Assembly: GCA_041603535.1 (NCBI GenBank) | Contig: JBFIEE010000006.1 | Span: 21,434 to 85,433, forward strand | Source of the DNA: HB2-32-21 sp041603535 | GTDB taxonomy: Bacteria; Pseudomonadota; Gammaproteobacteria; Pseudomonadales; Porticoccaceae | Length of the DNA stretch: 64,000 nt | Direction: 5' to 3' | Shown here: one piece after another, positions 9,132 to 16,926 of the stretch | Layout of the letters: every line of letters starts with the position of its first letter | Numbering within the stretch: position 1 is the first letter of the stretch | The notes under the pieces: generated by a model | The model's database searches: none | What the model saw: only the letters and a program-made list of their open reading frames with translations | What the model was told of the DNA's origin: nothing | Position numbers and translations under genes: made by a program

Positions 9132-9698
9132 GTGTCGTCCGTAAAACATCATGTGCCCGGAGAAGTGGGTGTCTGGGTATTGATCCTCGGCGATATGGTG
9201 GTGTTCGGCCTGTTTTTTCTAGTGTTTGTTTACTATCGCGGGCTCGATATAGAGCTTTATACGCAGTCGCAAAAGGCGCTTAACCAGAACTATGGGGCGC
9301 TTAACACACTGCTCTTGCTGGCCAGCTCGTGGTTTGTGGTCATGGCTGTAGAGCGCGCTCGAGCCGATCATGGTCGGCGGGCAACGACGTTTTTTGCGCT
9401 AGCCTTACTCTGTGGTGGCGGCTTTTCTGTCGTTAAATTTGTTGAGTACAGCGAAAAACTTACGGCGGGTTTAAGCATTACCAGCAACGAATTTTTCATG
9501 TATTACTATATTTTTACCGGGCTGCATTTTTTGCACGTGGTCATTGGTATGGGTGTGCTGGTTTTTCTGATAGCAAAAACCCGCGCAAGCACATTTAGTC
9601 GAAAAGATATGGTTGTGGTAGAGAGCGGCGCCAGTTTCTGGCACCTGGTCGATCTCCTGTGGATTGTGCTCTTCCCCCTTTTGTATCTAATGAAATAA
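9132..9698 (+). CDS. Cytochrome c oxidase subunit III family protein, NorE-like
   Basis: 188 residues, starting with GTG. Short for a true CoxC but typical of NorE. The opening PGEVGVWVLILGDMVVFGLFF matches NorE and heme-copper oxidase subunit III proteins. Further helices include LLLLASSWFVVMAVE and the conserved FTGLHFLHVVIGMG, and the end is ASFWHLVDLLWIVLFPLLYL. NorE is an accessory of nitric oxide reductase maturation or activity. No norC or norB lies in the window, so the partner enzyme is unknown. The next gene, NorF-like, begins 5 bases after the stop, which strongly suggests co-translation. Confidence 0.82.
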   Translation: MSSVKHHVPGEVGVWVLILGDMVVFGLFFLVFVYYRGLDIELYTQSQKALNQNYGALNTLLLLASSWFVVMAVERARADHGRRATTFFALALLCGGGFSVVKFVEYSEKLTAGLSITSNEFFMYYYIFTGLHFLHVVIGMGVLVFLIAKTRASTFSRKDMVVVESGASFWHLVDLLWIVLFPLLYLMK

Positions 9699-9703
9699 AG
9701 CGT

Positions 9704-9994
9704 ATGAATGACTCATTGATTCGTCACCCCGCGACGCTGGTGTGGACTTTGTTGATGCTAGCAACGGGTATATCTTGGTGGATGGGAGCGGGTGGCTCAG
9801 CATTTTTTGTGCCGGATATAAAAATCCTCACTGCCATATTGATAATTATTGCCTTTATAAAAGTACGCTTTGTTATGGGCTACTTTATGGAGGTTCGTCA
9901 CGCCCCGCTAGCCTTGCGCCTGGCGTGTGATGTGTGGATCGTTGGTGTCGGCGGTGCAATGATAGCGTTGTACTGGTTTCCTGCTGGATCCTGA
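9704..9994 (+). CDS. Cytochrome c oxidase subunit IV family protein, NorF-like
   Basis: 96 residues from ATG at 9704; a longer frame from 9659 would overlap the upstream gene and does not match the family. Three hydrophobic segments are visible, near residues 10-27, 33-52 and 70-92. The second reads ILTAILIIIAFIKVRFVMGYF followed by the conserved FMEVRHAPLALRL of prokaryotic COX IV/NorF proteins. It follows the NorE-like gene by 5 bases and probably forms a small membrane accessory unit with it. Function beyond family is inferred. Confidence 0.78.
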   Translation: MNDSLIRHPATLVWTLLMLATGISWWMGAGGSAFFVPDIKILTAILIIIAFIKVRFVMGYFMEVRHAPLALRLACDVWIVGVGGAMIALYWFPAGS

Positions 9995-10087
9995 ATATAT
10001 GCTCCAGAATGCGCGTCAATTTTTTCGCCAACTGAAAAGGCCTGACGTTTTGGCTTAATAAAAATATTACTTCACAACGGTGACTAT

Positions 10088-10903
10088 ATGTCCGACCTTG
10101 AAAAATTACTCAGCGCCATCAAAATTGGTAGTAAAACCAGCCCACGCAAGGGTGAATACAAGGTGCGGGCGGTGATCTTCGATACCTACGGTACGGTGTG
10201 TGATTTCTATGGGCCGATGACGCGCCAGTTTGAACGCTTTGCGCGGGAGCGTGGCGTTAAATGTGACGTCAGAGCCATGACCATTGCCTGGCGCACGGCT
10301 TACGCCATGGCCTGTTTTAAGCAGGCGGCGACAGCGTCGGAATTTCGTCCGCTGCGCGCTATCCAGCGCGACAACCTGGAAGCAGTGATGAAGGAACATT
10401 TTCCCGGCGCGGTGACTGCCCGGGAGCTGGATGAGCTGACCACCGTGTGGGACCGGCTCGACCCCTGGCCAGATGCGGTCGAGGGTTTACATCGACTTAA
10501 GGGTCTGGCCATTATTGCGCCGGTATCCAACGGCAACTATGTCGATATGGTTAACCTGGCGCGCTTCGCGGGCTTGCCCTGGGATATTATTCTCGGCGCG
10601 TCCGTCGCCCAGTTATACAAGCCGCATCCCGATACTTACCTCAAATCCGTCGCGGCACTGGGTGTGCAACCTGAGGAGGTCTGTATGGTGGCCGCTCACC
10701 AGGCAGAGTTACCCTATGCCGCCGGGCATGGCATGCAAACCGCGTTCGTCAGGCGGCCCGATGAGTTTGGTGGTGTTGTTAAACCTAAAAACCCCGAACC
10801 GGGGGTGAGTTATCTCGACGCGGCAGAAATTTATCCGGAAGGGGACTGGACGTATATAACGGATAGTTTTATTGATCTCGCCGAGCAAATTCGGCTGACT
10901 TAA
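10088..10903 (+). CDS. Haloacid dehalogenase, type II
   Basis: 271 residues, slightly long because about 25 residues precede the usual start of the fold. The nucleophile aspartate sits in AVIFDTYGTVCDF. Family type II markers follow: the cap region with EFRPLRAIQRDNLEA, the SNGN segment (PVSNGNYVDMV), the lysine in YKPHPDTY, and AAHQAELPYAAGHGM near the end, where AAHxxDL is usual. Such enzymes hydrolyse (S)-2-haloacids to 2-hydroxyacids, although many homologues act on other substrates. It is convergent with the ABC permease gene, with 25 bases between the stop codons. The link to the upstream norEF-like genes is unclear. Confidence 0.82.
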   Translation: MSDLEKLLSAIKIGSKTSPRKGEYKVRAVIFDTYGTVCDFYGPMTRQFERFARERGVKCDVRAMTIAWRTAYAMACFKQAATASEFRPLRAIQRDNLEAVMKEHFPGAVTARELDELTTVWDRLDPWPDAVEGLHRLKGLAIIAPVSNGNYVDMVNLARFAGLPWDIILGASVAQLYKPHPDTYLKSVAALGVQPEEVCMVAAHQAELPYAAGHGMQTAFVRRPDEFGGVVKPKNPEPGVSYLDAAEIYPEGDWTYITDSFIDLAEQIRLT

Positions 10904-10928
10904 TGTTCTGGCGTTTAATCAGGCCCGC

Positions 10929-12050
10929 TCAAAGCCTTGTGATGCTTTTGCGAAATATAGCCAGCGAAGCGCTAAACAAGATGCCGCCAATGGCAATAAT
11001 GGCGACAAAGTCGGGCCATACCGTTTCAATGCCGGCACCGCGATACAGAATCGCCTGGGCAATGCTGACGAAGTGGGTGGTGGGTGCGGCGAGCATAATG
11101 GTTTGTACAATGTTCGGCATGCTCTCGTAGGGGGTGACTCCGCCCGAGAGTAGCTGCATGGGCAGTACCAGCAGTATCAGTAACAGACCCAGCTGGGGCA
11201 TGGTGCGGGCGACGGTGCCGAGAAAAATCCCCAGTGATGTGGTCGAAAATAATAATATCGCCGTGGCGCATAAAAAAAGCGGTATTGAGCCTGCAATAGG
11301 CATCTGCAATATCCCTTCGATGACCAGGCGCAATGACAGGCCCGCAGCTACCAGCACCACTAGCCCCATGGCCCATATCTTCGAAATCATAATTTCTGCA
11401 GACGTGAGTGGCATCACCAGTAGATGCTCCAGGGTGCCGTGTTCCCGCTCTCTGATTAAGGCCGCGCCGGAAAGAATTACCGCTAGCATGGTGATCATAT
11501 TGATCAGCTCCATGACGCCGCCAAACCACTCGGCTGTGCGAGTGGGGTTAAAACGCAGGCGAATATCCAGTTTTATGGGCACCTCGGGTTTTTCCCGATA
11601 GCCCTGCAGGTATACGTTGACTTCTTCCAGGACGATATTGTGGATGTAGTTTGCACCGATAAACGCCTGAGTCATTTGGGTGGCATCGACATTGACTTGC
11701 AGCTCTGGCCGCTTTCCGGCGAGTGCATCACGTTGAAAATGGGGCGGAATATTGATGGCAAAGGTATATTTTGCCTCATCCATGCCGGGGTCGATGTCCG
11801 CAAGCTTGATCAATTCGGGCATTTTGAAATAGGGTGGATAAAAAGCGCTAATGATCCGTGCCGATAAGGGGGACTGATCTTCATCGACAAAGGCAATGGG
11901 TGCGTTATGCAGCTCCTGGGATGCGGCTTTGCCAGCGACGTAGATCATGAATGTAAAGGCTATCAAGATAAAGATAAAAAGCACTTTGTCCCGATAGAGG
12001 CAGCGTAACTCCTTTAAACCCAGGTGCAACACATTGCCGAGATTTACCAT
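10929..12050 (-). CDS. ABC-2 type permease, YhhJ/YbhR-like
   Basis: 373 residues. An N-terminal helix (about 24-42) is followed by a large extracytoplasmic domain with APIAFVDEDQSPLSARII and then five C-terminal helices from about residue 175, including MITMLAVILSGAALIREREHGTLEHLLVMP, written here in outline. The signature EREHGTLEHLLVMPL is typical of ABC-2 exporters of the YhhJ, YbhR and YbhS group. It is the last gene of a three-gene minus-strand operon, starting 2 bases after the stop of the RbbA-like gene. It likely pairs with the permease half of that protein to form the transmembrane channel. Confidence 0.85.
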   Translation of the reverse strand: MVNLGNVLHLGLKELRCLYRDKVLFIFILIAFTFMIYVAGKAASQELHNAPIAFVDEDQSPLSARIISAFYPPYFKMPELIKLADIDPGMDEAKYTFAINIPPHFQRDALAGKRPELQVNVDATQMTQAFIGANYIHNIVLEEVNVYLQGYREKPEVPIKLDIRLRFNPTRTAEWFGGVMELINMITMLAVILSGAALIREREHGTLEHLLVMPLTSAEIMISKIWAMGLVVLVAAGLSLRLVIEGILQMPIAGSIPLFLCATAILLFSTTSLGIFLGTVARTMPQLGLLLILLVLPMQLLSGGVTPYESMPNIVQTIMLAAPTTHFVSIAQAILYRGAGIETVWPDFVAIIAIGGILFSASLAIFRKSITRL

Positions 12051-12052
12051 CG

Positions 12053-14935
12053 TTAGGTTTCCTGCTTCTTTAACAGCATTAGGCTTAGCAGGGTGATGAC
12101 GGGGATAAAAGCCAGTAGCGCCAGCAGGTGCATGTATAAATCGGAGAATTCCAGGGCCTTGGTGAAAGTACCTCGGCTGATAATAAGAAAGTAGGTGGTT
12201 GGGTAGAGCTTACCTATCAGGTAAGCGACGCCCTCCAGGGACGATACCGGGCTGGTTAGACCGGAAAATGTTACCGCAGGTAAGAGTGTCGCAATCATGG
12301 TGCCAAACATGGCCGCAATCTGGGTGCGGGTAAATGCCGACATCAGCAAGCCCAGCCCGGTGGTGGCGGTCAAGTACAGCAAGGCTCCGATACTCAGCGT
12401 CAACAGGCTGCCTTTTAGTGGCACAGCAAAAACGTAAATGGCCAACAGCACAAGACTGAAGAAATTAACCATGCCCAGGCCAACATAGGGTAACTGCTTG
12501 CCCAGTAAAAATTCCAGTCTGGTGACCGGGGTGGCGTAGAGGTTGGTGATGGAGCCCAGCTCCTTTTCCCTCACCACACCCAGGGCCATTAACATAGCCG
12601 GGATCATGATCAATAGCAGGGGGATGACGGCGGGGGCCATGGCGTAGAGACTTTTAAAGTCCTGGTTATAGCGGTAACGGGTCTGGATTTCGATGCCATT
12701 GCTCAACGGCGTGAGTCTCGGATTTTGGCTGAGCAGATGATCAAGGTAACGGTAATGCATGCCTTGAACATAGGCACTGATATTTTGCGCGCGAAAAGGC
12801 ATGGTGCCGTCAACCCAGGCTGCCACCTCCGGCATGCGTCCGCGGCGCAGGTCTTTGCCAAAATTGGGCGGTATTTCCAGCGCCAGGCTAAGTTCGGCGG
12901 AACGCATGCGGGCATCCATTTCCTGGTCACTGTAAATGCTTTCGCGTTTCAGGAAATAACGAGAACCGGCGATATTCTGGATATAGTCCCGACTTTGCGG
13001 GGTACGATCCTGATCAAATACGGCAAAGGGAATATCTTCGACATCCATGTTGATACCGTAGCCGAGCACGAACATTAAAATCAGCGTGCCGAATAATGAG
13101 AAACCGAGGCGTATCGGGTCGCGGGTGATTTCCAGGGTTTCCCGTCGTGCATAAGCAAACAGGCGCAGCAGGCTAAAGGTGCTGCTTTGGGCTTTTTGTT
13201 TTTGTTGTTTGCTGGCGGGGGTGAAATGAGTTATCCGTGAGGGTGGTTTATTCTGCCGTGCCTTTTGTTCGTGTAGTGCTTTTTTTCCGGGCAGCTCCTC
13301 CTGATCAAGCTGATCCTGCTTATCTTGTTTGGACGTTTCCTGGGAGTACTGCTCCAGATAAGCGACAAAGGCATCGTCAAGGCTTTGTGCCTGACGAGAG
13401 TTGATAATCGCGTTTGGTGAATCGGTAATCAGCACCTTGCCTGCGTGCATTAAAGAAATACGATCACAGCGTTCAGCCTCATTCATGAAGTGGGTTGAAA
13501 CAAAGATGGTTACGCCTTCTTCTCGTGATAGCTGGATCAATAGCTGCCAAAAGCCATCGCGGGCCACGGGGTCTACGCCTGAAGTGGGTTCATCCAGAAT
13601 TAGTATTTCGGGTTGGTGAATAGTGGCCACGGCTAGAGACAGGCGTTGGCGTATACCCAGGGGCAGCTCGCTGGCGAGATTATTTGCGTAGTGGCTTAGG
13701 TCGAAGTGACCCATTAATTGATCAATGCGGGCCTTAGCTTTTGCGGTGGGCAGGTGAAACAGCCGCGCGTGAAGTTCAAGATTTTGCAGGACGCTTAGCT
13801 CGCTATAAAGGGAAAAGCCCTGAGACATAAAACCCACCCGTTTGCGGGTCGCCAAATCACTGGCATCCAGGGGGTACCCAAACAGTTCTGCCTGTCCAGA
13901 GCTGGCAGGTAATAGACCGGTCAGCATTTTCATTGTGGTGGTTTTGCCGCAGCCGTTGGAGCCGACAAAACCAAAAATTTCACCCCGGCTAATTTCGAAG
14001 CTGACATTATCGACGGCGGTAAAATCACCGAACTGTTTGCTCAGATTTCTGGTCCGGATAGCCGCTGGCCCGTCGCTATGGATGGTGCGTGGCGGTATCA
14101 CCAGATTTTTATGGCTGCCGCGTTTTGCCTCAGGCAAAAGCTGAATGTAGGCTTCGTCGAGGTTGTCCACACTGGCGCCATTGCTTCTGCTTCTGGCTTC
14201 GTCAATGAGTTCTTCCGGGGTGCCCATAGCCAGCACCGTGCCGTTGTCCATGGCCGCCAGCCAGTCGAAGTGCTGGGCTTCCTCCATATAGGCGGTGGAC
14301 ACCAGTACGCTCATGGCTGGTTTTTCAATCTCGCCGTCCGAAAGGCTGTTATTGCGGAAATCCCGGCTGCGAATACGCGCTATTAAGGCCCAGAATTGTC
14401 GCCGGGACAGCGGGTCTACGCCGGTAGTGGGCTCATCCAGTATCAATAAATCGGGGTCGTGAATCAGGGCGCAGCACAGCCCCAGTTTTTGTTTCATGCC
14501 GCCAGAAAGATGGCCGGCAGGGCGATTTTTAAAAGGCGCTAGACCGGTACTATCGAGCAGTTCGTTGATGTGCCACTGGCGTTCTTCACGCTCTTGGCCA
14601 AATAGACGGCCAAAAAAATCGACGTTTTCCAGTACCGTTAAACTCATATACAGGTTTTTACCCAGACCCTGGGGCATATAGGCAATGCGCGGGCAGGTCT
14701 TTGCACGATCGCCAGCGTTGCCCATGTCAGCACCAAGTGTGGTGATCTGCCCGCTTTGAATTTTTCGCACACCGGCAATGAGGGCCAGCAGGGATGATTT
14801 GCCGACACCGTCCGGGCCGATTAGCCCTGCCATACAGCCAGCGGGAATAGCCAGATTGATCGACGATAGGGCTTCAACCCTGCCATAGCGGTGGCTCAGG
14901 TTGGCAATCCGTGCCGCAAGCGCGTCTTCTTTCAT
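12053..14935 (-). CDS. RbbA-like ABC protein: two ATPase domains fused to an ABC-2 permease
   Basis: 960 residues. ATPase one: Walker A GPDGVGKSS (40-48), signature LSGGMKQ (143-149), Walker B LLILDEP (163-169). ATPase two: GSNGCGKTT (325-333), a non-canonical signature LPLGIRQ (424-430), and ILILDEP (444-450). A hydrophilic Gln/Lys-rich linker spans roughly 530-585. The last 370 residues form an ABC-2 permease with YGINMDVEDIPFAVFDQD in its extracytoplasmic part and a VVREKELGSITNLYATPV signature. The architecture matches RbbA (YhiH), described in E. coli as a ribosome-associated ATPase, though genomic context here and elsewhere points to export. The start overlaps the HlyD stop by 4 bases (ATGA). 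Confidence 0.88.
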   Translation of the reverse strand: MKEDALAARIANLSHRYGRVEALSSINLAIPAGCMAGLIGPDGVGKSSLLALIAGVRKIQSGQITTLGADMGNAGDRAKTCPRIAYMPQGLGKNLYMSLTVLENVDFFGRLFGQEREERQWHINELLDSTGLAPFKNRPAGHLSGGMKQKLGLCCALIHDPDLLILDEPTTGVDPLSRRQFWALIARIRSRDFRNNSLSDGEIEKPAMSVLVSTAYMEEAQHFDWLAAMDNGTVLAMGTPEELIDEARSRSNGASVDNLDEAYIQLLPEAKRGSHKNLVIPPRTIHSDGPAAIRTRNLSKQFGDFTAVDNVSFEISRGEIFGFVGSNGCGKTTTMKMLTGLLPASSGQAELFGYPLDASDLATRKRVGFMSQGFSLYSELSVLQNLELHARLFHLPTAKAKARIDQLMGHFDLSHYANNLASELPLGIRQRLSLAVATIHQPEILILDEPTSGVDPVARDGFWQLLIQLSREEGVTIFVSTHFMNEAERCDRISLMHAGKVLITDSPNAIINSRQAQSLDDAFVAYLEQYSQETSKQDKQDQLDQEELPGKKALHEQKARQNKPPSRITHFTPASKQQKQKAQSSTFSLLRLFAYARRETLEITRDPIRLGFSLFGTLILMFVLGYGINMDVEDIPFAVFDQDRTPQSRDYIQNIAGSRYFLKRESIYSDQEMDARMRSAELSLALEIPPNFGKDLRRGRMPEVAAWVDGTMPFRAQNISAYVQGMHYRYLDHLLSQNPRLTPLSNGIEIQTRYRYNQDFKSLYAMAPAVIPLLLIMIPAMLMALGVVREKELGSITNLYATPVTRLEFLLGKQLPYVGLGMVNFFSLVLLAIYVFAVPLKGSLLTLSIGALLYLTATTGLGLLMSAFTRTQIAAMFGTMIATLLPAVTFSGLTSPVSSLEGVAYLIGKLYPTTYFLIISRGTFTKALEFSDLYMHLLALLAFIPVITLLSLMLLKKQET

Positions 14936-16074
14936 GGCGGCGATGGCGAATCGCTATTTTCCAGCGCGGGGTTTACCCTTGCTGAGGACACTGTTCCTGG
15001 CTCAGCACTTTGTGAGTGTTGTCTTGCTGCAGGCTTGCTGCCTGTTGAATTGTCTGTGGAATTGCCTGCCGAGTTGTCGCTTGAATTGTCCGAAGGAAAA
15101 CGGGCCTCAAGAAAGGTCGGCCATTCCGTCTGCGGGTCAAGTTTGATATAGGCGATGCCCGGCACCCCGGTTTTGACCTTGTCGACGTGCGCCAGGAGAA
15201 TGCTCGGATCGATCTTAACTTTAATGCGAAACATCAACTTTTCCCGCTCGGTACGGGTTTCCACTTCCCGAGGTGTGAACTGGGCGCGCGCAGCAACAAA
15301 GGAGACGTTTGCCGGGATGACCAGTCCGGATATGGCATCGAGGGTGATGCGCGCATCCGCGCCAATGTTGACGCGACCAGCCTCTGCGGTTGGCAGGAAA
15401 ATAGTCATGTACACATCGGTCAAATCCAGCACCGTAAGAATCTTGCCCCCGGCTGGTAGAACCTCGCCGGGTTCTGCCAAACGATAAAGCACACGGCTAC
15501 CCACCGGGGCCTTGAGCGTGCTGTCTGCAATGTCGGTATTGAGCCGGTCGATACGAGCTGTAGCAGCATCGATGGTAGCAACGGACCGGCCAATTAACAC
15601 CTCGGCGGCTGTCAATGCGGCCTCTGCACTTAACTTGCTCATACGATGCTGGTCCAGACGTTCTTTGGAGACATGGCCCTTTTCTACCAGCCTGAGGGAT
15701 CGATTTAACTCCGCCACGGCGTAGGCCAGTTCACTTTCCCGTTGTTTAGCGATGGCCTCGGCATACTTTTTCCCTTCTTTGGCCTCGCTCAATCCGGCTG
15801 CCGCCTCTCTGAGCTGAGCCTGAAGATCGGCGCAGTCCATCTGGGCGAGCACCTGCCCGGAATCAACCATATCGCCTTCGCTAACAAACACCTTAGCGAT
15901 GCGGGCGGAATGCTTTGTCGCAATGTCGTATTCGGTAGCCTCTACACGGCCATTGCCAGCGGTGATGCCAGGGGGTAAAGCCGGCGCCTGAAATTGCCGC
16001 CACAGCAAAATCCCAGCAAGAGTTATCAGGAGCAGAATCGTCCCGCTAAATATCCGTTTTAAACCTGTTTTCAT
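14932..16074 (-). CDS. HlyD-family membrane fusion protein (YhiI-like)
   Basis: 380 residues. One N-terminal signal-anchor helix (about 8-26) is followed by the barrel-sandwich half ATEYDIATKHSARIAKVFV and VDSGQVLAQMDCADLQAQL, a coiled-coil hairpin (about 85-180), and the second half APVGSRVLYRLAEPGEVLPAGG. This is the periplasmic adaptor of the exporter formed with the RbbA-like and YhhJ-like proteins downstream. The C-terminal tail after about residue 325 is low-complexity, built on short D-N-S-S, D-N-S-A, G-N-S-T and D-N-S-T units from a 12-bp DNA repeat. That tail is not part of the usual fold. Confidence 0.87.
   Translation of the reverse strand: MKTGLKRIFSGTILLLITLAGILLWRQFQAPALPPGITAGNGRVEATEYDIATKHSARIAKVFVSEGDMVDSGQVLAQMDCADLQAQLREAAAGLSEAKEGKKYAEAIAKQRESELAYAVAELNRSLRLVEKGHVSKERLDQHRMSKLSAEAALTAAEVLIGRSVATIDAATARIDRLNTDIADSTLKAPVGSRVLYRLAEPGEVLPAGGKILTVLDLTDVYMTIFLPTAEAGRVNIGADARITLDAISGLVIPANVSFVAARAQFTPREVETRTEREKLMFRIKVKIDPSILLAHVDKVKTGVPGIAYIKLDPQTEWPTFLEARFPSDNSSDNSAGNSTDNSTGSKPAARQHSQSAEPGTVSSARVNPALENSDSPSPP
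15044..15091 (-). repeat. Four in-frame copies of a 12-bp repeat in the HlyD gene
   Basis: Plus-strand units GTTGAATTGTCT, GTGGAATTGCCT, GCCGAGTTGTCG and CTTGAATTGTCC lie end to end. They encode four-residue units D/G-N-S-S/A/T in the C-terminal tail of the adaptor protein. The period keeps the frame, so gain or loss of a unit would change tail length without disrupting the protein. Confidence 0.75.
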
Positions 16075-16926
16075 GAGTAAAGTAATTCTCCTGCCAGAGA
16101 CTGCTTTTTTTCTGAAGGATAGTGCTCCAAGTAGTACTGCTTCTAAAAAGATGAGGTCTTTAAGTAGTAAAAGCCCTAAACAGCGGTGCTATGGAAAGCT
16201 TAATGCTTTTGAAGCGCCAATATTTATGAAATTTGAACCGCTTTGAACTTCCTTCATCAGGGGACGGTTATGTTCGGCGAATTGTCCTGTCAACCTTAGT
16301 TGATCAATGCCGGCAAAACTACAGATCGAAGTCTAGCAGGTGTTTGTAAAGTTAAGTTGAGAGTAATCAATCAGATGGTGGTTAGCTGCAGTCAGGATTG
16401 AGAATGTTGTTGGCGTCTGATGCCGGTTGCCAGTGTGGCTTGGAAAAATGTGCCGCTGAATAAATCGAGATTTGATCTATTTTTATACTAGCCTTGAACA
16501 GTTCGCAGTTAAATCCTTCTTCCGGCCAAGTTAATAACCCCCCCGCAATTGGCTATGCTTAAACCGGTCGAAGTTAGTGTTGGCAAGTCAGCGTATGCAA
16601 ATTGGCGGGCAAATCGGAATGCCACGATATCGGTATAGTCCCTCCCCAGTCCCCAAAATTTTGTCCAGTATTCGACCGTCCGTTGCAAGATCGGCGCGGT
16701 GTCTTTGGTTGAGAACCGCCTCGGCAGGTTGTTCCTTTAAAGCGGCTCGTGATGTCGACCGCAACACTGGCGCTGTCAACGCGATTGTTGCGCACACAAC
16801 GTACCCGAAGCGTCGGAAGCAGCGGGACGAAGGCCTTGTTGTTAGCTCGATCAGTGGGTCAGGAGTTTAAACTGGCAGATCAAATGGGGGTGCTCAATCT
16901 GCCAGTCTGTAAATTTGCTGCGTGTA
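16075..16926. other. Gene-free region of 852 bases
   Basis: This is the longest stretch without a supported gene. Its left end must hold the promoter of the minus-strand HlyD operon. Short frames on both strands between about 16570 and 16870 show no recognisable domain and no good ribosome binding site. The part from 16080 to 16560 is visibly richer in A and T than its surroundings. A perfect 10-bp inverted repeat closes the region at 16871-16906. Confidence 0.5.
16871..16906 (-). terminator. Inverted repeat, possible terminator of the minus-strand beta-oxidation gene
   Basis: ACTGGCAGAT at 16871-16880 pairs perfectly with ATCTGCCAGT at 16897-16906 around a 16-base loop. It lies 21 to 56 bases past the stop of the gene at 16927-19017 in the direction of transcription, and minus-strand RNA continues with UUUAAAC. 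The loop is long and the U-run short, so an operator or other hairpin is also possible. Confidence 0.4.

Noticed and set aside
16577..16870. A 97-codon plus-strand frame, and overlapping minus-strand frames, in the large gap
   Set aside because: No frame has a clear ribosome site or recognisable domain, and none stands out over the others.
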